The position numbers were made by a program, and so were the translations under genes. A DNA stretch of 64,000 bases from positions 70,222-134,221 of the forward strand of contig JAOIHS010000002.1 in the NCBI GenBank assembly GCA_028135785.1, given 5' to 3'. A model generated the notes under the pieces. That model saw only the letters and a program-made list of their open reading frames with translations, was not told the DNA's origin and searched no databases. This DNA is from SAR86 cluster bacterium (GTDB lineage: Bacteria > Pseudomonadota > Gammaproteobacteria > Magnimaribacterales > AG-339-G14). This document shows, in pieces, positions 28,563 through 38,315 of the stretch; within the stretch, counting starts at the first letter, position 1; every line of letters begins with the position of its first letter.

Positions 28563-29953
28563 TGAAATTAAATTATTTATACATAACGTTACTTTTATTG
28601 AGTTTTAATTTATTTGTAAATTCTGCTGAGGAAGAAAAAGAAGAATTTAATTTTCCGGGGTTTACTCTTTCAAAATGTCTAAAAGATTACGACATAAAAA
28701 AACAATCAGGAAGAAGAGTAGCAAAACTTCCAAGTAGAAGCGCTCAAAAACATTTAAAAACTTTATTTCCTGTTTTGGAGGAAGATGATCTACCAAAAGC
28801 TTTAGAAATTCTAGATAGAATGAAAGCCGATAAAGAATTACAGGAAAGAGATAAAGCTCAGATGTATTATTACTATGCATACGTTTATTTCAGTCAAGAA
28901 AATTTAAGAAAAGCAAAATCAGCTTATAAAGACTTTTTAAATATTGATGAAGCAGATCCAAGGCTAAGATCTAATGTAATTTTTAGCTTGGCTCAAATTG
29001 CTTATTCAGAAGAAAAATATAGAGAATCTATTTCTAAAATGAAAGAATGGCTTTCTATGGAAGCGAACCCAAGTTCAACAGGATTTGACATCATGGCCGC
29101 TTCATACTGGCAGCTAAAGGATAAAAAAAGAGCTTTGAAAAATGCACAAACAGGATTGTGTGTGGCGAAGGCCAACAAATCAAAACCTAGAGAATCGACC
29201 TACAATTTGCTGTTAGCTTTGTACAATGAAAAAAAACAAACAAAAAAAATGCTCCCTCTTTATGAAGAGCTAGTTAAATTTCATCCTAAGAAAAAATATT
29301 GGACCCAGCTATCTGGAATTTATGGAGAGTTAGAGCAAGAAGATAACCAACTTACTTCTTTGGAAGCAGCATTTGATCAAGAGTTGCTTGACAAAGAAAA
29401 TGAATATATCGCTTTATATCAGCTTTTAATGAGAGCAGAAGCTCCTCTGAAAGCAGCTAAAGTAATGAGTTATGGTTTAAATAAAGAATTTGTAAAGGAT
29501 AATGAAAAGCACTTAAAAATGTTAGCTCAAGGTTGGCATTTGGCACAAGAATTAGAAACAGCAGAACCCATTTATGAAAAAGCGGCAAAGAAATCTGAAG
29601 AAGGTGAGCTTTATGTTTTTTTAGGTCAAATATATCTGGCTACTGATAGATATGACCTCGCTATGGATACATTAAAATTAGGATTAAAAAAAGGAAAGCT
29701 TAAAGACCCAGTCACAGTTAATATTCTACTAGGACAAGTTTCTTATGAAATGCAAAATTTTGAAGATGCTACTAAGTTTTTTAGGACTGCATTAGATAGA
29801 CTTTCTGATTTAAAAATTAAAGATAAAGAACGCTTAGAAAAAAGACAAGATAAGCTAAGAACACAAGCATTGACCTGGCTAACATATACAGAGAAAGAAG
29901 CTAAAAGGGTTAAGATGCTAGAGCTAAGAAGAAAAGATTTAGAAAAAAGTTAA
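28562..29953 (+). CDS. TPR-repeat periplasmic protein of the TonB2-like operon
   Basis: Signal peptide and repeated TPR-like helices (AQMYYYYAYVYFSQENLRKAKSAYKDFLNIDEADP..., VNILLGQVSYEMQNFEDATKFFRTAL). Confidence 0.87.
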   Translation: MKLNYLYITLLLLSFNLFVNSAEEEKEEFNFPGFTLSKCLKDYDIKKQSGRRVAKLPSRSAQKHLKTLFPVLEEDDLPKALEILDRMKADKELQERDKAQMYYYYAYVYFSQENLRKAKSAYKDFLNIDEADPRLRSNVIFSLAQIAYSEEKYRESISKMKEWLSMEANPSSTGFDIMAASYWQLKDKKRALKNAQTGLCVAKANKSKPRESTYNLLLALYNEKKQTKKMLPLYEELVKFHPKKKYWTQLSGIYGELEQEDNQLTSLEAAFDQELLDKENEYIALYQLLMRAEAPLKAAKVMSYGLNKEFVKDNEKHLKMLAQGWHLAQELETAEPIYEKAAKKSEEGELYVFLGQIYLATDRYDLAMDTLKLGLKKGKLKDPVTVNILLGQVSYEMQNFEDATKFFRTALDRLSDLKIKDKERLEKRQDKLRTQALTWLTYTEKEAKRVKMLELRRKDLEKS

Positions 29954-30441
29954 ATCTTTCTATGATAAATAGTTAGCCGGCAGTTAATTTGACTTTTTTC
30001 GTCAAAAAACTTTTCTTCACTTTTTATCTTCCATCTAGACCAATTAAAATCAGGAAAATAAGAGTCACCTTCAAATTCTTTTTCTATATGTGTTATGGCT
30101 AATTCATCTGCATCAGATTCAAATAATTTATATATTGAGGAGCCGCCGATAATAAAGATTTCTTCATTTAATTTTTTTATAAGATTTCTAGCTTCAATAA
30201 AACTATTTGTTATATCAATTCCTTTGAAAAAATATTTTTCATCACTTGTAAGAACTATATTTTTTCTATTTGGCAAAGGCCTACCTATAGATTCGAATGT
30301 TTTCCTTCCCATTAAAATATGATGACCTGAAGTCATAGCTTTAAATCTTTTTAAATCTTCAGGAATATTCCAAGGCAGAGCATTATTTATACCAATGACA
30401 TTATTTTTAGCTATCGCAGCAACTAAAGTGATTTTCATCAA
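29950..30441 (-). CDS. folA: Dihydrofolate reductase
   Basis: [62 protein letters not shown]. Confidence 0.96.
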   Translation of the reverse strand: MMKITLVAAIAKNNVIGINNALPWNIPEDLKRFKAMTSGHHILMGRKTFESIGRPLPNRKNIVLTSDEKYFFKGIDITNSFIEARNLIKKLNEEIFIIGGSSIYKLFESDADELAITHIEKEFEGDSYFPDFNWSRWKIKSEEKFFDEKSQINCRLTIYHRKI

Positions 30442-31232
30442 ACTGCAATCGGAGCAGAAATGCCAGGATGAGATTCATAATTTATAATTTCAAAATCTTC
30501 AAACTTAAAATCAAATAAGTCCTTAATTTTTGGATTAATTTTTAATTCAGGAAGAGCTATAGTATTTCGAGATAATTGAAGTTTAGCTTGTTCAAGATGA
30601 TTGGTATAAAGATGAGCATCTCCTAAAGTATGAACAAACATGCCCGCTTTCAAATTACAAACTTGTGCGATCATATGTGTCAAGAGAGCATAAGAGGCAA
30701 TATTGAAGGGGACGCCTAAAAATACATCAGCACTTCTTTGATAAAGCTGGCAAGAAAGTTCACCATTAGCAACATAGAATTGGAAAAGAGAATGGCAGGG
30801 AGGCAATGCCATGTTATCTACTTCTGCCGGATTCCAAGCACTGACAATATGTCTTCTTGAATCAGGATTTAGATTAATACTATTTATTAAGTTTTGAATT
30901 TGATCTATAGACCCGTTATTACCATCGGGCCAAGATCTCCATTGAGCTCCATATACAGGACCAAGATCTCCATTTTCATCTGCCCATTCATCCCAAATAG
31001 AGACTCCATTTTCTTTTAGATATGAAATATTGGTAGAACCTTGCAAAAACCAAATTAATTCATGAATAATAGATTTTAAGTGCACTTTTTTTGTTGTTAC
31101 TAGCGGAAAGCCTTCTGTGAGATCAAATTTCATTTGATGACCAAAAATACTTAAGGTTCCTGTTCCCGTTCTATCAGACTTTCTCTGACCTTCGGATAAA
31201 ACCTTTTGCATTAAATCAAGATACTGTTTCAT
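30438..31232 (-). CDS. thyA: Thymidylate synthase
   Basis: [92 protein letters not shown]. Confidence 0.97.
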   Translation of the reverse strand: MKQYLDLMQKVLSEGQRKSDRTGTGTLSIFGHQMKFDLTEGFPLVTTKKVHLKSIIHELIWFLQGSTNISYLKENGVSIWDEWADENGDLGPVYGAQWRSWPDGNNGSIDQIQNLINSINLNPDSRRHIVSAWNPAEVDNMALPPCHSLFQFYVANGELSCQLYQRSADVFLGVPFNIASYALLTHMIAQVCNLKAGMFVHTLGDAHLYTNHLEQAKLQLSRNTIALPELKINPKIKDLFDFKFEDFEIINYESHPGISAPIAV

Positions 31233-32019
31233 TTTTATTTCTATTACTTAAAGTTATTAAAAATAGACCAACTAGGACCATAGGAATGGATAGCAATTGA
31301 CCTCGTGTAATTATATCTAAAAAATCGAAGCCTATATGAGCATCTGGCATTCTAAAAGTTTCCGTGATGATTCTAAACACTCCATAGACTGCCAAAAATA
31401 ATCCAGATAAAAACATTCTAGGTCTAGGCTTTCTAGAAAACCAGAATAAAATAATAAAAAGTATTAATCCTTCAAAAAATGCTTGGTAGAGTTGAGAAGG
31501 GTGCCTATTCAATTGAAGAGGATCACTCCAAAATGTCATTCCCCAAGGCAGATCTGTAGGCCTACCTAGCAATTCGCCACCCAGAAAATTCCCTATTCGA
31601 ACACTACCTAAACCAATAGGAAATGCTAATGCTATGTGATCTGATAATTGAAAAAAATTTATATTCAATTTCCTTGTAAACAAAAGGAATGATGTGAGAA
31701 CCCCTATTAACCCGCCATGAAAGGAAAGACCTCCTTCCCAAACTTTAAAAACACTTAAAGGATCATAAAAGATTTGATCAGTTCCATAAAAAAGCATGTA
31801 TCCAAATCTGCCTCCAATTATTGCACCAAGTACTCCATAAAAAAGAAAGTCTTCAATATCATCCTTTGTAAATGGAGAGCTATTTGTAACTGTTTTTTTT
31901 GCATACCAATGAATGCCCAGAATTCCTGAAAGCCATGAAATACCATACCAATGGACAGGCCACCATCCCAAAAAAGGAAAAGGTATATAAAAAGCTACTG
32001 GATCTATTAAGATGTTCAT
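31216..32019 (-). CDS. lgt: Prolipoprotein diacylglyceryl transferase
   Basis: [86 protein letters not shown]. Confidence 0.96.
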   Translation of the reverse strand: MNILIDPVAFYIPFPFLGWWPVHWYGISWLSGILGIHWYAKKTVTNSSPFTKDDIEDFLFYGVLGAIIGGRFGYMLFYGTDQIFYDPLSVFKVWEGGLSFHGGLIGVLTSFLLFTRKLNINFFQLSDHIALAFPIGLGSVRIGNFLGGELLGRPTDLPWGMTFWSDPLQLNRHPSQLYQAFFEGLILFIILFWFSRKPRPRMFLSGLFLAVYGVFRIITETFRMPDAHIGFDFLDIITRGQLLSIPMVLVGLFLITLSNRNKNETVS

Positions 32020-32816
32020 ATAAAATTTTTAAGGAATATCCTTGCAGCGCCTATAATTACTAGTAAAGCAAATGCATACCTAAGAGTTTTATCTTCGGAT
32101 TTAGAAGATAAGTTTGCTCCAACCTTAGCGAAATAAATACTAGTTAAGCCGACAATTAAAATAGCTGGCACATAAAGAGAACCGAACGCATAGGGTATAT
32201 CTTCTTCAGTTTCTGGATAAACAAAAAAAGCAGTTATAGTCATAGTTAAGGCTATGAACCAACCAAGAGTTGAGGAATTTCCAATCGCTTTGTGCATAGT
32301 TGAACCTCTATACTTGAAGTAAGGAACCATAATAATACCTCCGCCAATCCCAACTATAGAAGCCAAAAAACCCATAGACGAAGACCCGATAGTTTTTTCA
32401 AACACAGAAGAATTAACACTCACCTTTTTGGGTTCAAAATTAAGAGCAAGTTGAAAGGCTACAGCTATTAGAAAGATTGATATTAATAAATTAACATTTT
32501 CAAATCCTATTTCTAGAGATGCAAACCTTCCGAGAATAGTCCCAATAATAATTCCAGGGATCATAAATTTTATAATATTTAATTCGACATTTTTATTGCT
32601 GTTATGAACATAAGCGCCGGATGAAATTGCGAATACCATGGTTGCCCCGGAAGATCCAGTTGCCATATACGGAATTATTTCAGGAGGAAAACCTAAGTGC
32701 TCAAAAAGAAAAATATAAGCTGGTACTAAAATAATTCCACTTCCAATTCCAAAAAAACCGGAAAGAAGACCGGAAAATATACCAAGAGTTATTAAAGGAA
32801 GAATTAGCTCAATCAT
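32016..32816 (-). CDS. TauE/SafE family sulfite exporter-like permease
   Basis: GLLSGFFGIGSGIILVPA and SIVGIGGGIIMVPYFKYRGSTMHKAIGNSSTLGW repeats. Confidence 0.9.
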   Translation of the reverse strand: MIELILPLITLGIFSGLLSGFFGIGSGIILVPAYIFLFEHLGFPPEIIPYMATGSSGATMVFAISSGAYVHNSNKNVELNIIKFMIPGIIIGTILGRFASLEIGFENVNLLISIFLIAVAFQLALNFEPKKVSVNSSVFEKTIGSSSMGFLASIVGIGGGIIMVPYFKYRGSTMHKAIGNSSTLGWFIALTMTITAFFVYPETEEDIPYAFGSLYVPAILIVGLTSIYFAKVGANLSSKSEDKTLRYAFALLVIIGAARIFLKNFI

Positions 32817-32871
32817 GAATATGTCATTATCTCTTATCTATAAGCTCTGATAAACTTATGTTTTTCCAATT

Positions 32872-33627
32872 ATGTGTTTAATTTTGCTTGCTCAAAAGCC
32901 TACAGATGAATTCAAGTTTGTTATGGCATCAAATCGAGATGAATTCTATTCTCGAGCAACCACTCCTACACATTGGTGGCCAGATATAAAACATCTTCTA
33001 GCTGGTAAAGATCTTGAACAAGGTGGTACTTGGATGGGCGTGTCAAAGAGTGGAAAATTTGCTGCGGTAACTAATGTTAGAGATTTTTACGCTGACAATT
33101 ATTTAGAAAAAAATTACTTATCTAGAGGAGACCTAGTTAAAGACTTTTTTATCTCTTCACAATCTCCAGAAGATTACTTAAGCGAACTTAATTATAATGA
33201 TTATCTTGGATTTAATTTATGTCTTTATGATCGAGGTAAACTTTCTTTTTTTTCATCAAAAGGTAAGGAAAACTTAGAAAAAGAAAGTCTTTTCGTAATA
33301 GGAAATAAAAGAATTGGCGAAAAATCTAAAAAAATTAACTTGGCAAAAGAAGACTTCAAAAATATTTTGAAAAAAAATTTTAAAAATACTGATCTTTTGA
33401 AATTAATGCAATCTCCAGAAGAGGAATATGAATTCAAAGAAAATACTCTCAAGTCCAATCATGGAAATGAATTTTCAGCTAGATTCATCAAATCAAAAAT
33501 ATATGGAACTAGATCTACAACAGTAATGACAATAAACAATGACAATATTGTTTCTATATCTGAGCAAGTTTATGAAAAAAGTGGATTGTATGGACCGATT
33601 ACTAATTTTGAGTTTCAAATTAAATGA
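32872..33627 (+). CDS. NRDE family protein (TANGO2-like)
   Basis: MCLILLAQ...FVMASNRDEFYSRATTPTHWW...LAGKDLEQGGTWMGVSKSGKFAAVTNVRD. Confidence 0.92.
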   Translation: MCLILLAQKPTDEFKFVMASNRDEFYSRATTPTHWWPDIKHLLAGKDLEQGGTWMGVSKSGKFAAVTNVRDFYADNYLEKNYLSRGDLVKDFFISSQSPEDYLSELNYNDYLGFNLCLYDRGKLSFFSSKGKENLEKESLFVIGNKRIGEKSKKINLAKEDFKNILKKNFKNTDLLKLMQSPEEEYEFKENTLKSNHGNEFSARFIKSKIYGTRSTTVMTINNDNIVSISEQVYEKSGLYGPITNFEFQIK

Positions 33628-34097
33628 ACATGAAAATTAAAGAAGGTTATAGACCAAATGTAGCAATGGTTGTCATCAATAGTGAAAATAAAGTTTTAAT
33701 TTGTAGAAGAAGAAATACTCAAACTTGGCAATTTCCTCAAGGAGGAATAGATGCTGATGAAGATATTAAGGAAGCAATGTATAGGGAATTATTTGAAGAA
33801 GTAGGACTTTCTAAACAAGACATAGAAGTTATTGGAGAGTCAAAAGCTACTATAACTTATGACATACCCAAAACTTTAAGGTCATTAGTTTTAGGGGGTA
33901 AATTTAAAGGTCAAGATCAAAAATGGTTTCTTTTAAGAATTAAAAATGATGAATGTAATATAAATTTGGAAAATGAAGCTTTACCTGAATTTGAAGAGTT
34001 TGAATGGGTTTCTTATTGGCGCCCCTTAGACAGAATAATAGACTTTAAAAAAGAAGCTTATCGCCGTGCTTTAATGGAGTTGAGGCACTTGCTATGA
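33624..34097 (+). CDS. rppH: RNA pyrophosphohydrolase (Nudix)
   Basis: GYRPNVAMVVINSENKVLICRRRNTQTWQFPQGGIDADEDIKEAMYRELFEEVGL (Nudix box). Confidence 0.95.
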   Translation: MNMKIKEGYRPNVAMVVINSENKVLICRRRNTQTWQFPQGGIDADEDIKEAMYRELFEEVGLSKQDIEVIGESKATITYDIPKTLRSLVLGGKFKGQDQKWFLLRIKNDECNINLENEALPEFEEFEWVSYWRPLDRIIDFKKEAYRRALMELRHLL

Positions 34098-34738
34098 AAT
34101 TAGCTATATATGACTTGGACGATACATTACTTTGCGGAGACAGCGAGTTTAAATGGGCTCAATTTACTGTAAAAAAAGGCCTTATAGCTGAAGAAGTTTA
34201 TATAAAAGCAATATCACAATTTGAAAAAGAATATAGAAGTGGAAATCTTGACTTTGAGGCTTACTGTAAATTTTTAATTAACCCTCTTATTGGTAAACAC
34301 ATCGCAGAAGTTAAAAATCTTGTAAGAGAATTTATATCCGAATGCAAAGACCAATTAATTGATCAACTGACTTACGATCTATTGGCTAGACATAAAAAAG
34401 ATGAGGTGATCATCGCTTCTGGCTCCTTGGATTTTATTGTTGAGGGGTTTTCAGAGATATTTTCGGTAAATAATACCTTAGGCTCTCCAGTAGAGTTAAA
34501 TGAAGGATTGGTTACAGGAAATCTAGGAGGAACTCCTACTTTTGCGGAAGGTAAATTAACGGCAGTGACTAAATGGTGCCAAGAAAAAAATTATATTTTA
34601 AGTGATGCATACTTTTATACTGATTCCATTAATGATTTGCCTCTCGTAAAAGCATGTAAAAATAGTATTATTATTTCACCCGATAAAAAATTAAGAATTT
34701 TTGCTGAAAATAATTCTTTAGAAATTGTAGAAAGATAA
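34094..34738 (+). CDS. HAD-superfamily hydrolase, SerB-like subfamily IB
   Basis: LAIYDLDDTLLCGDSE, IIASGSLDFIVEGFSEIF, DAYFYTDSINDLPLVKAC. Confidence 0.88.
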   Translation: MKLAIYDLDDTLLCGDSEFKWAQFTVKKGLIAEEVYIKAISQFEKEYRSGNLDFEAYCKFLINPLIGKHIAEVKNLVREFISECKDQLIDQLTYDLLARHKKDEVIIASGSLDFIVEGFSEIFSVNNTLGSPVELNEGLVTGNLGGTPTFAEGKLTAVTKWCQEKNYILSDAYFYTDSINDLPLVKACKNSIIISPDKKLRIFAENNSLEIVER

Positions 34739-34746
34739 AATTTAAA

Positions 34747-35964
34747 ATGATGAAATTAAGTAAATCAGAACTACAAAAAAAATATAAAGCTTTTCAAAAG
34801 TTAAGATTGAATTTAGATTTAACTAGAGGCAAACCTTCCGAAGAGCAATTGAACCTTTCTAATTCAATGCTGACAAATTTATCTATAGCAAGAAGCTATA
34901 AATCAAATGGAATTGATATTCGAAACTACGGAGAAATTGATGGGCTTCCAGAAGCAAAAAAATTGGGAGCTGCCTTTCTAGGCATTAAACAATCAAATGT
35001 AATCGTGAATGGAACAAGCAGTTTAAATTTAATATCTGCGATGATGCAGACATTATTTTTTAGGGGAAATAGAGATTTGCCTTGGAAAGAAAGAAAAAAA
35101 GTATCTATTATTTGCCCAGTTCCAGGATTTGATCGTCATTTTTCTCTTTGCGAAGAAATGGGAATTAATATGATCAATGTTCCTCTTACAGGCAATGGTC
35201 CTGATATGGACAAAGTTGAAGCTATTGTCAAAAAAGATAAATCCGTGAGAGGCATAATCTGCGTTCCAAAAAATTCAAACCCTACAGGAGAAACGTATTC
35301 AGGAGACGTCGTAAAAAGATTGGCAAAATTGCCCAAGTTAGGAAATAAGGATTTTATGATTTTCTATGATAATGCGTATGCTGTTCATGATTTTTCAAAA
35401 TCAAAAAAATTGGCAAATATATATAGACTTTGTGAAAAGTTTAAAACAGCAAATAATATTTCACTATTTGCTAGTACTAGCAAAGTTACTTTCGCTGGAT
35501 CGGGAATAGCTTTTATGGGTGGTTCAGAAAAGACATTAAAAAACTTCTTATCTTTCTTTAGTAAAACCATAGTGGGCTCAGATAAGGTCAATCAAGCAAG
35601 ACATATTAACTTTTTAAAAGACACGAAAGCTCTAAAAAAGCACATGGAAAATTTAGGCACATTAATTAAACCAAAATTTGATATTGTTGAATCATACTTA
35701 GCGAAACTTCCAAAAGGGATAGCAGAATGGAGCAGGCCTAAAGGAGGATATTTTGTATCTTTCAATGCTAAACCAGGAAAAGCTTCTAAGATTTATAAAC
35801 TTTGTTTTGAAGCAGGGCTCAAATTAACTCCGGTTGGAGCAACCTTTCCTTACGGAATAGATCCTGATGATCAAAATCTACGTTTATCACCCACCCAAGT
35901 AAAAAATTCAGATTTAAAGAAATCGATGGAAATTTTTATATTGGCAGTTCTTTTATCAGAATAA
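34747..35964 (+). CDS. Aminotransferase class I (aspartate aminotransferase Ic-type)
   Basis: LRLNLDLTRGKPSEEQLNLSNSML, CPVPGFDRHFSLCEEMGINMINVPL, VPKNSNPTGETYSGDVVKRLAKL, STSKVTFAGSGIAFMGGSE. Confidence 0.9.
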   Translation: MMKLSKSELQKKYKAFQKLRLNLDLTRGKPSEEQLNLSNSMLTNLSIARSYKSNGIDIRNYGEIDGLPEAKKLGAAFLGIKQSNVIVNGTSSLNLISAMMQTLFFRGNRDLPWKERKKVSIICPVPGFDRHFSLCEEMGINMINVPLTGNGPDMDKVEAIVKKDKSVRGIICVPKNSNPTGETYSGDVVKRLAKLPKLGNKDFMIFYDNAYAVHDFSKSKKLANIYRLCEKFKTANNISLFASTSKVTFAGSGIAFMGGSEKTLKNFLSFFSKTIVGSDKVNQARHINFLKDTKALKKHMENLGTLIKPKFDIVESYLAKLPKGIAEWSRPKGGYFVSFNAKPGKASKIYKLCFEAGLKLTPVGATFPYGIDPDDQNLRLSPTQVKNSDLKKSMEIFILAVLLSE

Positions 35965-35976
35965 AAAGGTAGATTA

Positions 35977-35993
35977 ACCGACAATAAGTCGGT
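35977..35993. other. Perfect 6-bp-stem inverted repeat ACCGAC-aataa-GTCGGT upstream of the inverse-autotransporter gene
   Basis: Read directly from sequence; lies 31 nt upstream of the ATG at 36024. Confidence 0.5.
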
Positions 35994-36023
35994 AACCTTA
36001 CACTATTAAGATTTGGAGCAGTT

Positions 36024-36929
36024 ATGTTTAGAAAATTAGGAACACTAATAGCGGTTATGGGAATAAGCGGCCTAGCTTTTGCTGGCGGCGGAGAATTGGC
36101 ATTAAAAGAAGCGGCTAAATCAAAAATAGAGTCCGCTATTTCAAAAAAAATTACAAATACCGCGAAATCATATTTGCCAAGTATAGAGATTTCAGGAATA
36201 AATTTTGATGCTTCAGCTTCTCAATTTGAAATGTTTCTAGTTCAACCTCTGATTGATGATGAGTTAAATGGTAAAGCAGTTTTTTTTCAAGGAAGCCTTA
36301 TTTCACAAGATCATCGCAATACTGCCAATCTTGGAATAGGTGCAAGAAAAATAGCGGATGACGGCAAACGAATTTTTGGAATAAATGCATTCTATGATCA
36401 AGAATTTAAATATGACCACAAAAGAGTTAGTCTTGGAGGAGAGTATCTAACAAGTGTAGGAGACTTTAGAGTAAATAAATATTGGGCCATAAGTAATTCT
36501 TTAACTACTAGGCATGGAATTGAAACAGCTCTCGATGGCTATGATTTAGAGTTTTCTTTGCCTATTCCTTTCATGCCAACAACCAGATATGCAGCAAAAT
36601 TATTTAACTGGTCTGGTACAGGTTCAAACGTTGATATAGAAGGCGAAGTTCATTCAATAATTATTAAAATGCCTTTTGGAACACACAATCTAATTTTAGA
36701 AGCTGGAAAAAAACATTTTGACGCTTCTTCAATTTTAGATGAAGAATTTTTTAGATTTTCCTATTTAATAAACCTAGGAAGTGTAAAACCAAAGCCGATG
36801 AACTTATTCTCTGAGCAAGCATTTAATCTTACTGAAATAAAAGATCGTCGTTTTGAAAAGGTAAGACGAACAAATACTATCGTTAAAGAAACTGCAGCAA
36901 ACAACCAAATAATAATTAGCGGGTACTAA
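36024..36929 (+). CDS. Inverse autotransporter beta-barrel domain protein (intimin/invasin-type barrel, no passenger)
   Basis: Signal peptide; GIGARKIADDGKRIFGINAFYDQEFKYDHKRVSLGGEYLTSVGDFRVNKYWAIS...GYDLEFSLPIPFMPTTRYAAKLFNW... and C-terminal EIKDRRFEKVRRTNTIVKE, all typical of the inverse-autotransporter barrel family. Confidence 0.85.
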   Translation: MFRKLGTLIAVMGISGLAFAGGGELALKEAAKSKIESAISKKITNTAKSYLPSIEISGINFDASASQFEMFLVQPLIDDELNGKAVFFQGSLISQDHRNTANLGIGARKIADDGKRIFGINAFYDQEFKYDHKRVSLGGEYLTSVGDFRVNKYWAISNSLTTRHGIETALDGYDLEFSLPIPFMPTTRYAAKLFNWSGTGSNVDIEGEVHSIIIKMPFGTHNLILEAGKKHFDASSILDEEFFRFSYLINLGSVKPKPMNLFSEQAFNLTEIKDRRFEKVRRTNTIVKETAANNQIIISGY

Positions 36930-36931
36930 TC

Positions 36932-37873
36932 ATGAATAAATTAAAATTAATAATATTAACGACAATTTTATCTTTATCGGCATCCATTGCCTCTGCACAA
37001 AGCTCTGAATCGTGCACTAAAAGCTCTGGTACTATCATAAAAATAGAAAATGGAGCAACAACCTATCCTTTTAAAGTTTCAAGTGGTCTTAATACGGATG
37101 CATGCTCAGAGATTCCTGATAATTATCGTATTAACATATTTAAATTTGGGCTTTGTACAGCTAATCCTATGACAGCAAATGACTTTTCTAGTTGTTCTTT
37201 ATTGATTGATAGCGATACTGCGGTTACTCAAGTAATTTCAGGAGTAGGGGTAGGTAGCGCTTTAAACACTAATAAGACTATAGCTCCAGGTACCTACGGT
37301 TATTTGGTCACATTAATGACTAATAAATTAGAAATAGAACATACTCAAACATATAACGGAACTATTTATGCTAAGCCTAACGGAGGCACAGAAACTTCTG
37401 GAGTTAAATGCTGGTCTCTTGCAGATTATGGCACTTCTTTTGGTAACTGGGGAACTGAATTCGATGACAAAGGATCTCCAGATAACTCTGGCCTAACTTG
37501 TGGTGATGCAGATGCTACTCTTGTCAATCATGGATATACTAGTGAAACTTTTGACACCATGGGACCTGGTGAAGGAGAAGGATCTTGGACGGCTGAAATT
37601 GATGAAGGTTTTCAACAGGAAGCTGGAACAATGAATGGCAAATTATTGCAAATTGATAATGCTACTACAGCCACTTCTTATGCAGATGCAAAAAGAATGT
37701 TAATAGTACTAGATTTCACTACTGATAAAGTTGTCACCCCAAATAGTAAACTTGAACTAAAATTTAAATTAACTGACGCAGTAAGTGTTGATCATTCATT
37801 ATCTGATAGCAAAATTTATGCAGTTAAATTGGGTGCAGACCCTATTCAAGTTGATTTTGTGGTCACAAATTAA
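36932..37873 (+). CDS. Secreted cysteine-containing hypothetical protein
   Basis: Signal peptide MNKLKLIILTTILSLSASIASA|Q; starts 2 nt after the barrel gene stop codon; beta-rich composition. Confidence 0.7.
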   Translation: MNKLKLIILTTILSLSASIASAQSSESCTKSSGTIIKIENGATTYPFKVSSGLNTDACSEIPDNYRINIFKFGLCTANPMTANDFSSCSLLIDSDTAVTQVISGVGVGSALNTNKTIAPGTYGYLVTLMTNKLEIEHTQTYNGTIYAKPNGGTETSGVKCWSLADYGTSFGNWGTEFDDKGSPDNSGLTCGDADATLVNHGYTSETFDTMGPGEGEGSWTAEIDEGFQQEAGTMNGKLLQIDNATTATSYADAKRMLIVLDFTTDKVVTPNSKLELKFKLTDAVSVDHSLSDSKIYAVKLGADPIQVDFVVTN

Positions 37874-37890
37874 AAAAGACTAATAACCAA

Positions 37891-37919
37891 AAAAGGCATT
37901 TTTATAAATGCCTTTTTTT
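37891..37919 (+). terminator. Rho-independent terminator after the barrel/secreted-protein pair
   Basis: AAAAGGCATTT-TTAT-AAATGCCTTTTTTT hairpin followed by a T tract. Confidence 0.85.
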
Positions 37920-37933
37920 GTTTCAAGGATTAA

Positions 37934-38266
37934 TTAATTTCTAGCGCCCTGTAATATCTCGTATGAATTATCCTTGTAAGGACCAAAATTATCCATGACA
38001 TCCGGATGCGAGACAGGTTCGTTTGAACTATCAGCTAGAAGATTCTGTTGTGACACATAAGCCGTATAGAAAACGTCATCATTCTCTGCAAATACGTGAT
38101 AAAACGGTTGCTCCTTCTTTGGTCGCATTTGAGCAGGAATGCTTTGATACCACTCTTCGGTATTATTGAATTCTGGATCTACGTCGAAGATTACTCCTCT
38201 AAAATCTAAAAACTTATGTCTTATTACTTGCCCAATGGCAAAATTTGTTTCAATAATTTCATTCAT
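37934..38266 (-). CDS. hspQ: Heat shock protein HspQ (hemimethylated-DNA-binding family)
   Basis: FAIGQVIRHKFLDFRGVIFDVDPEFNNTEEWYQSIPAQMRPKKEQPFYHVFAENDDVFYTAYVSQQNLL. Confidence 0.93.
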   Translation of the reverse strand: MNEIIETNFAIGQVIRHKFLDFRGVIFDVDPEFNNTEEWYQSIPAQMRPKKEQPFYHVFAENDDVFYTAYVSQQNLLADSSNEPVSHPDVMDNFGPYKDNSYEILQGARN

Positions 38267-38315
38267 TTTATATTCTCATCTTACACTATTATATTTGGTG
38301 TCACTTAAATAAAAT

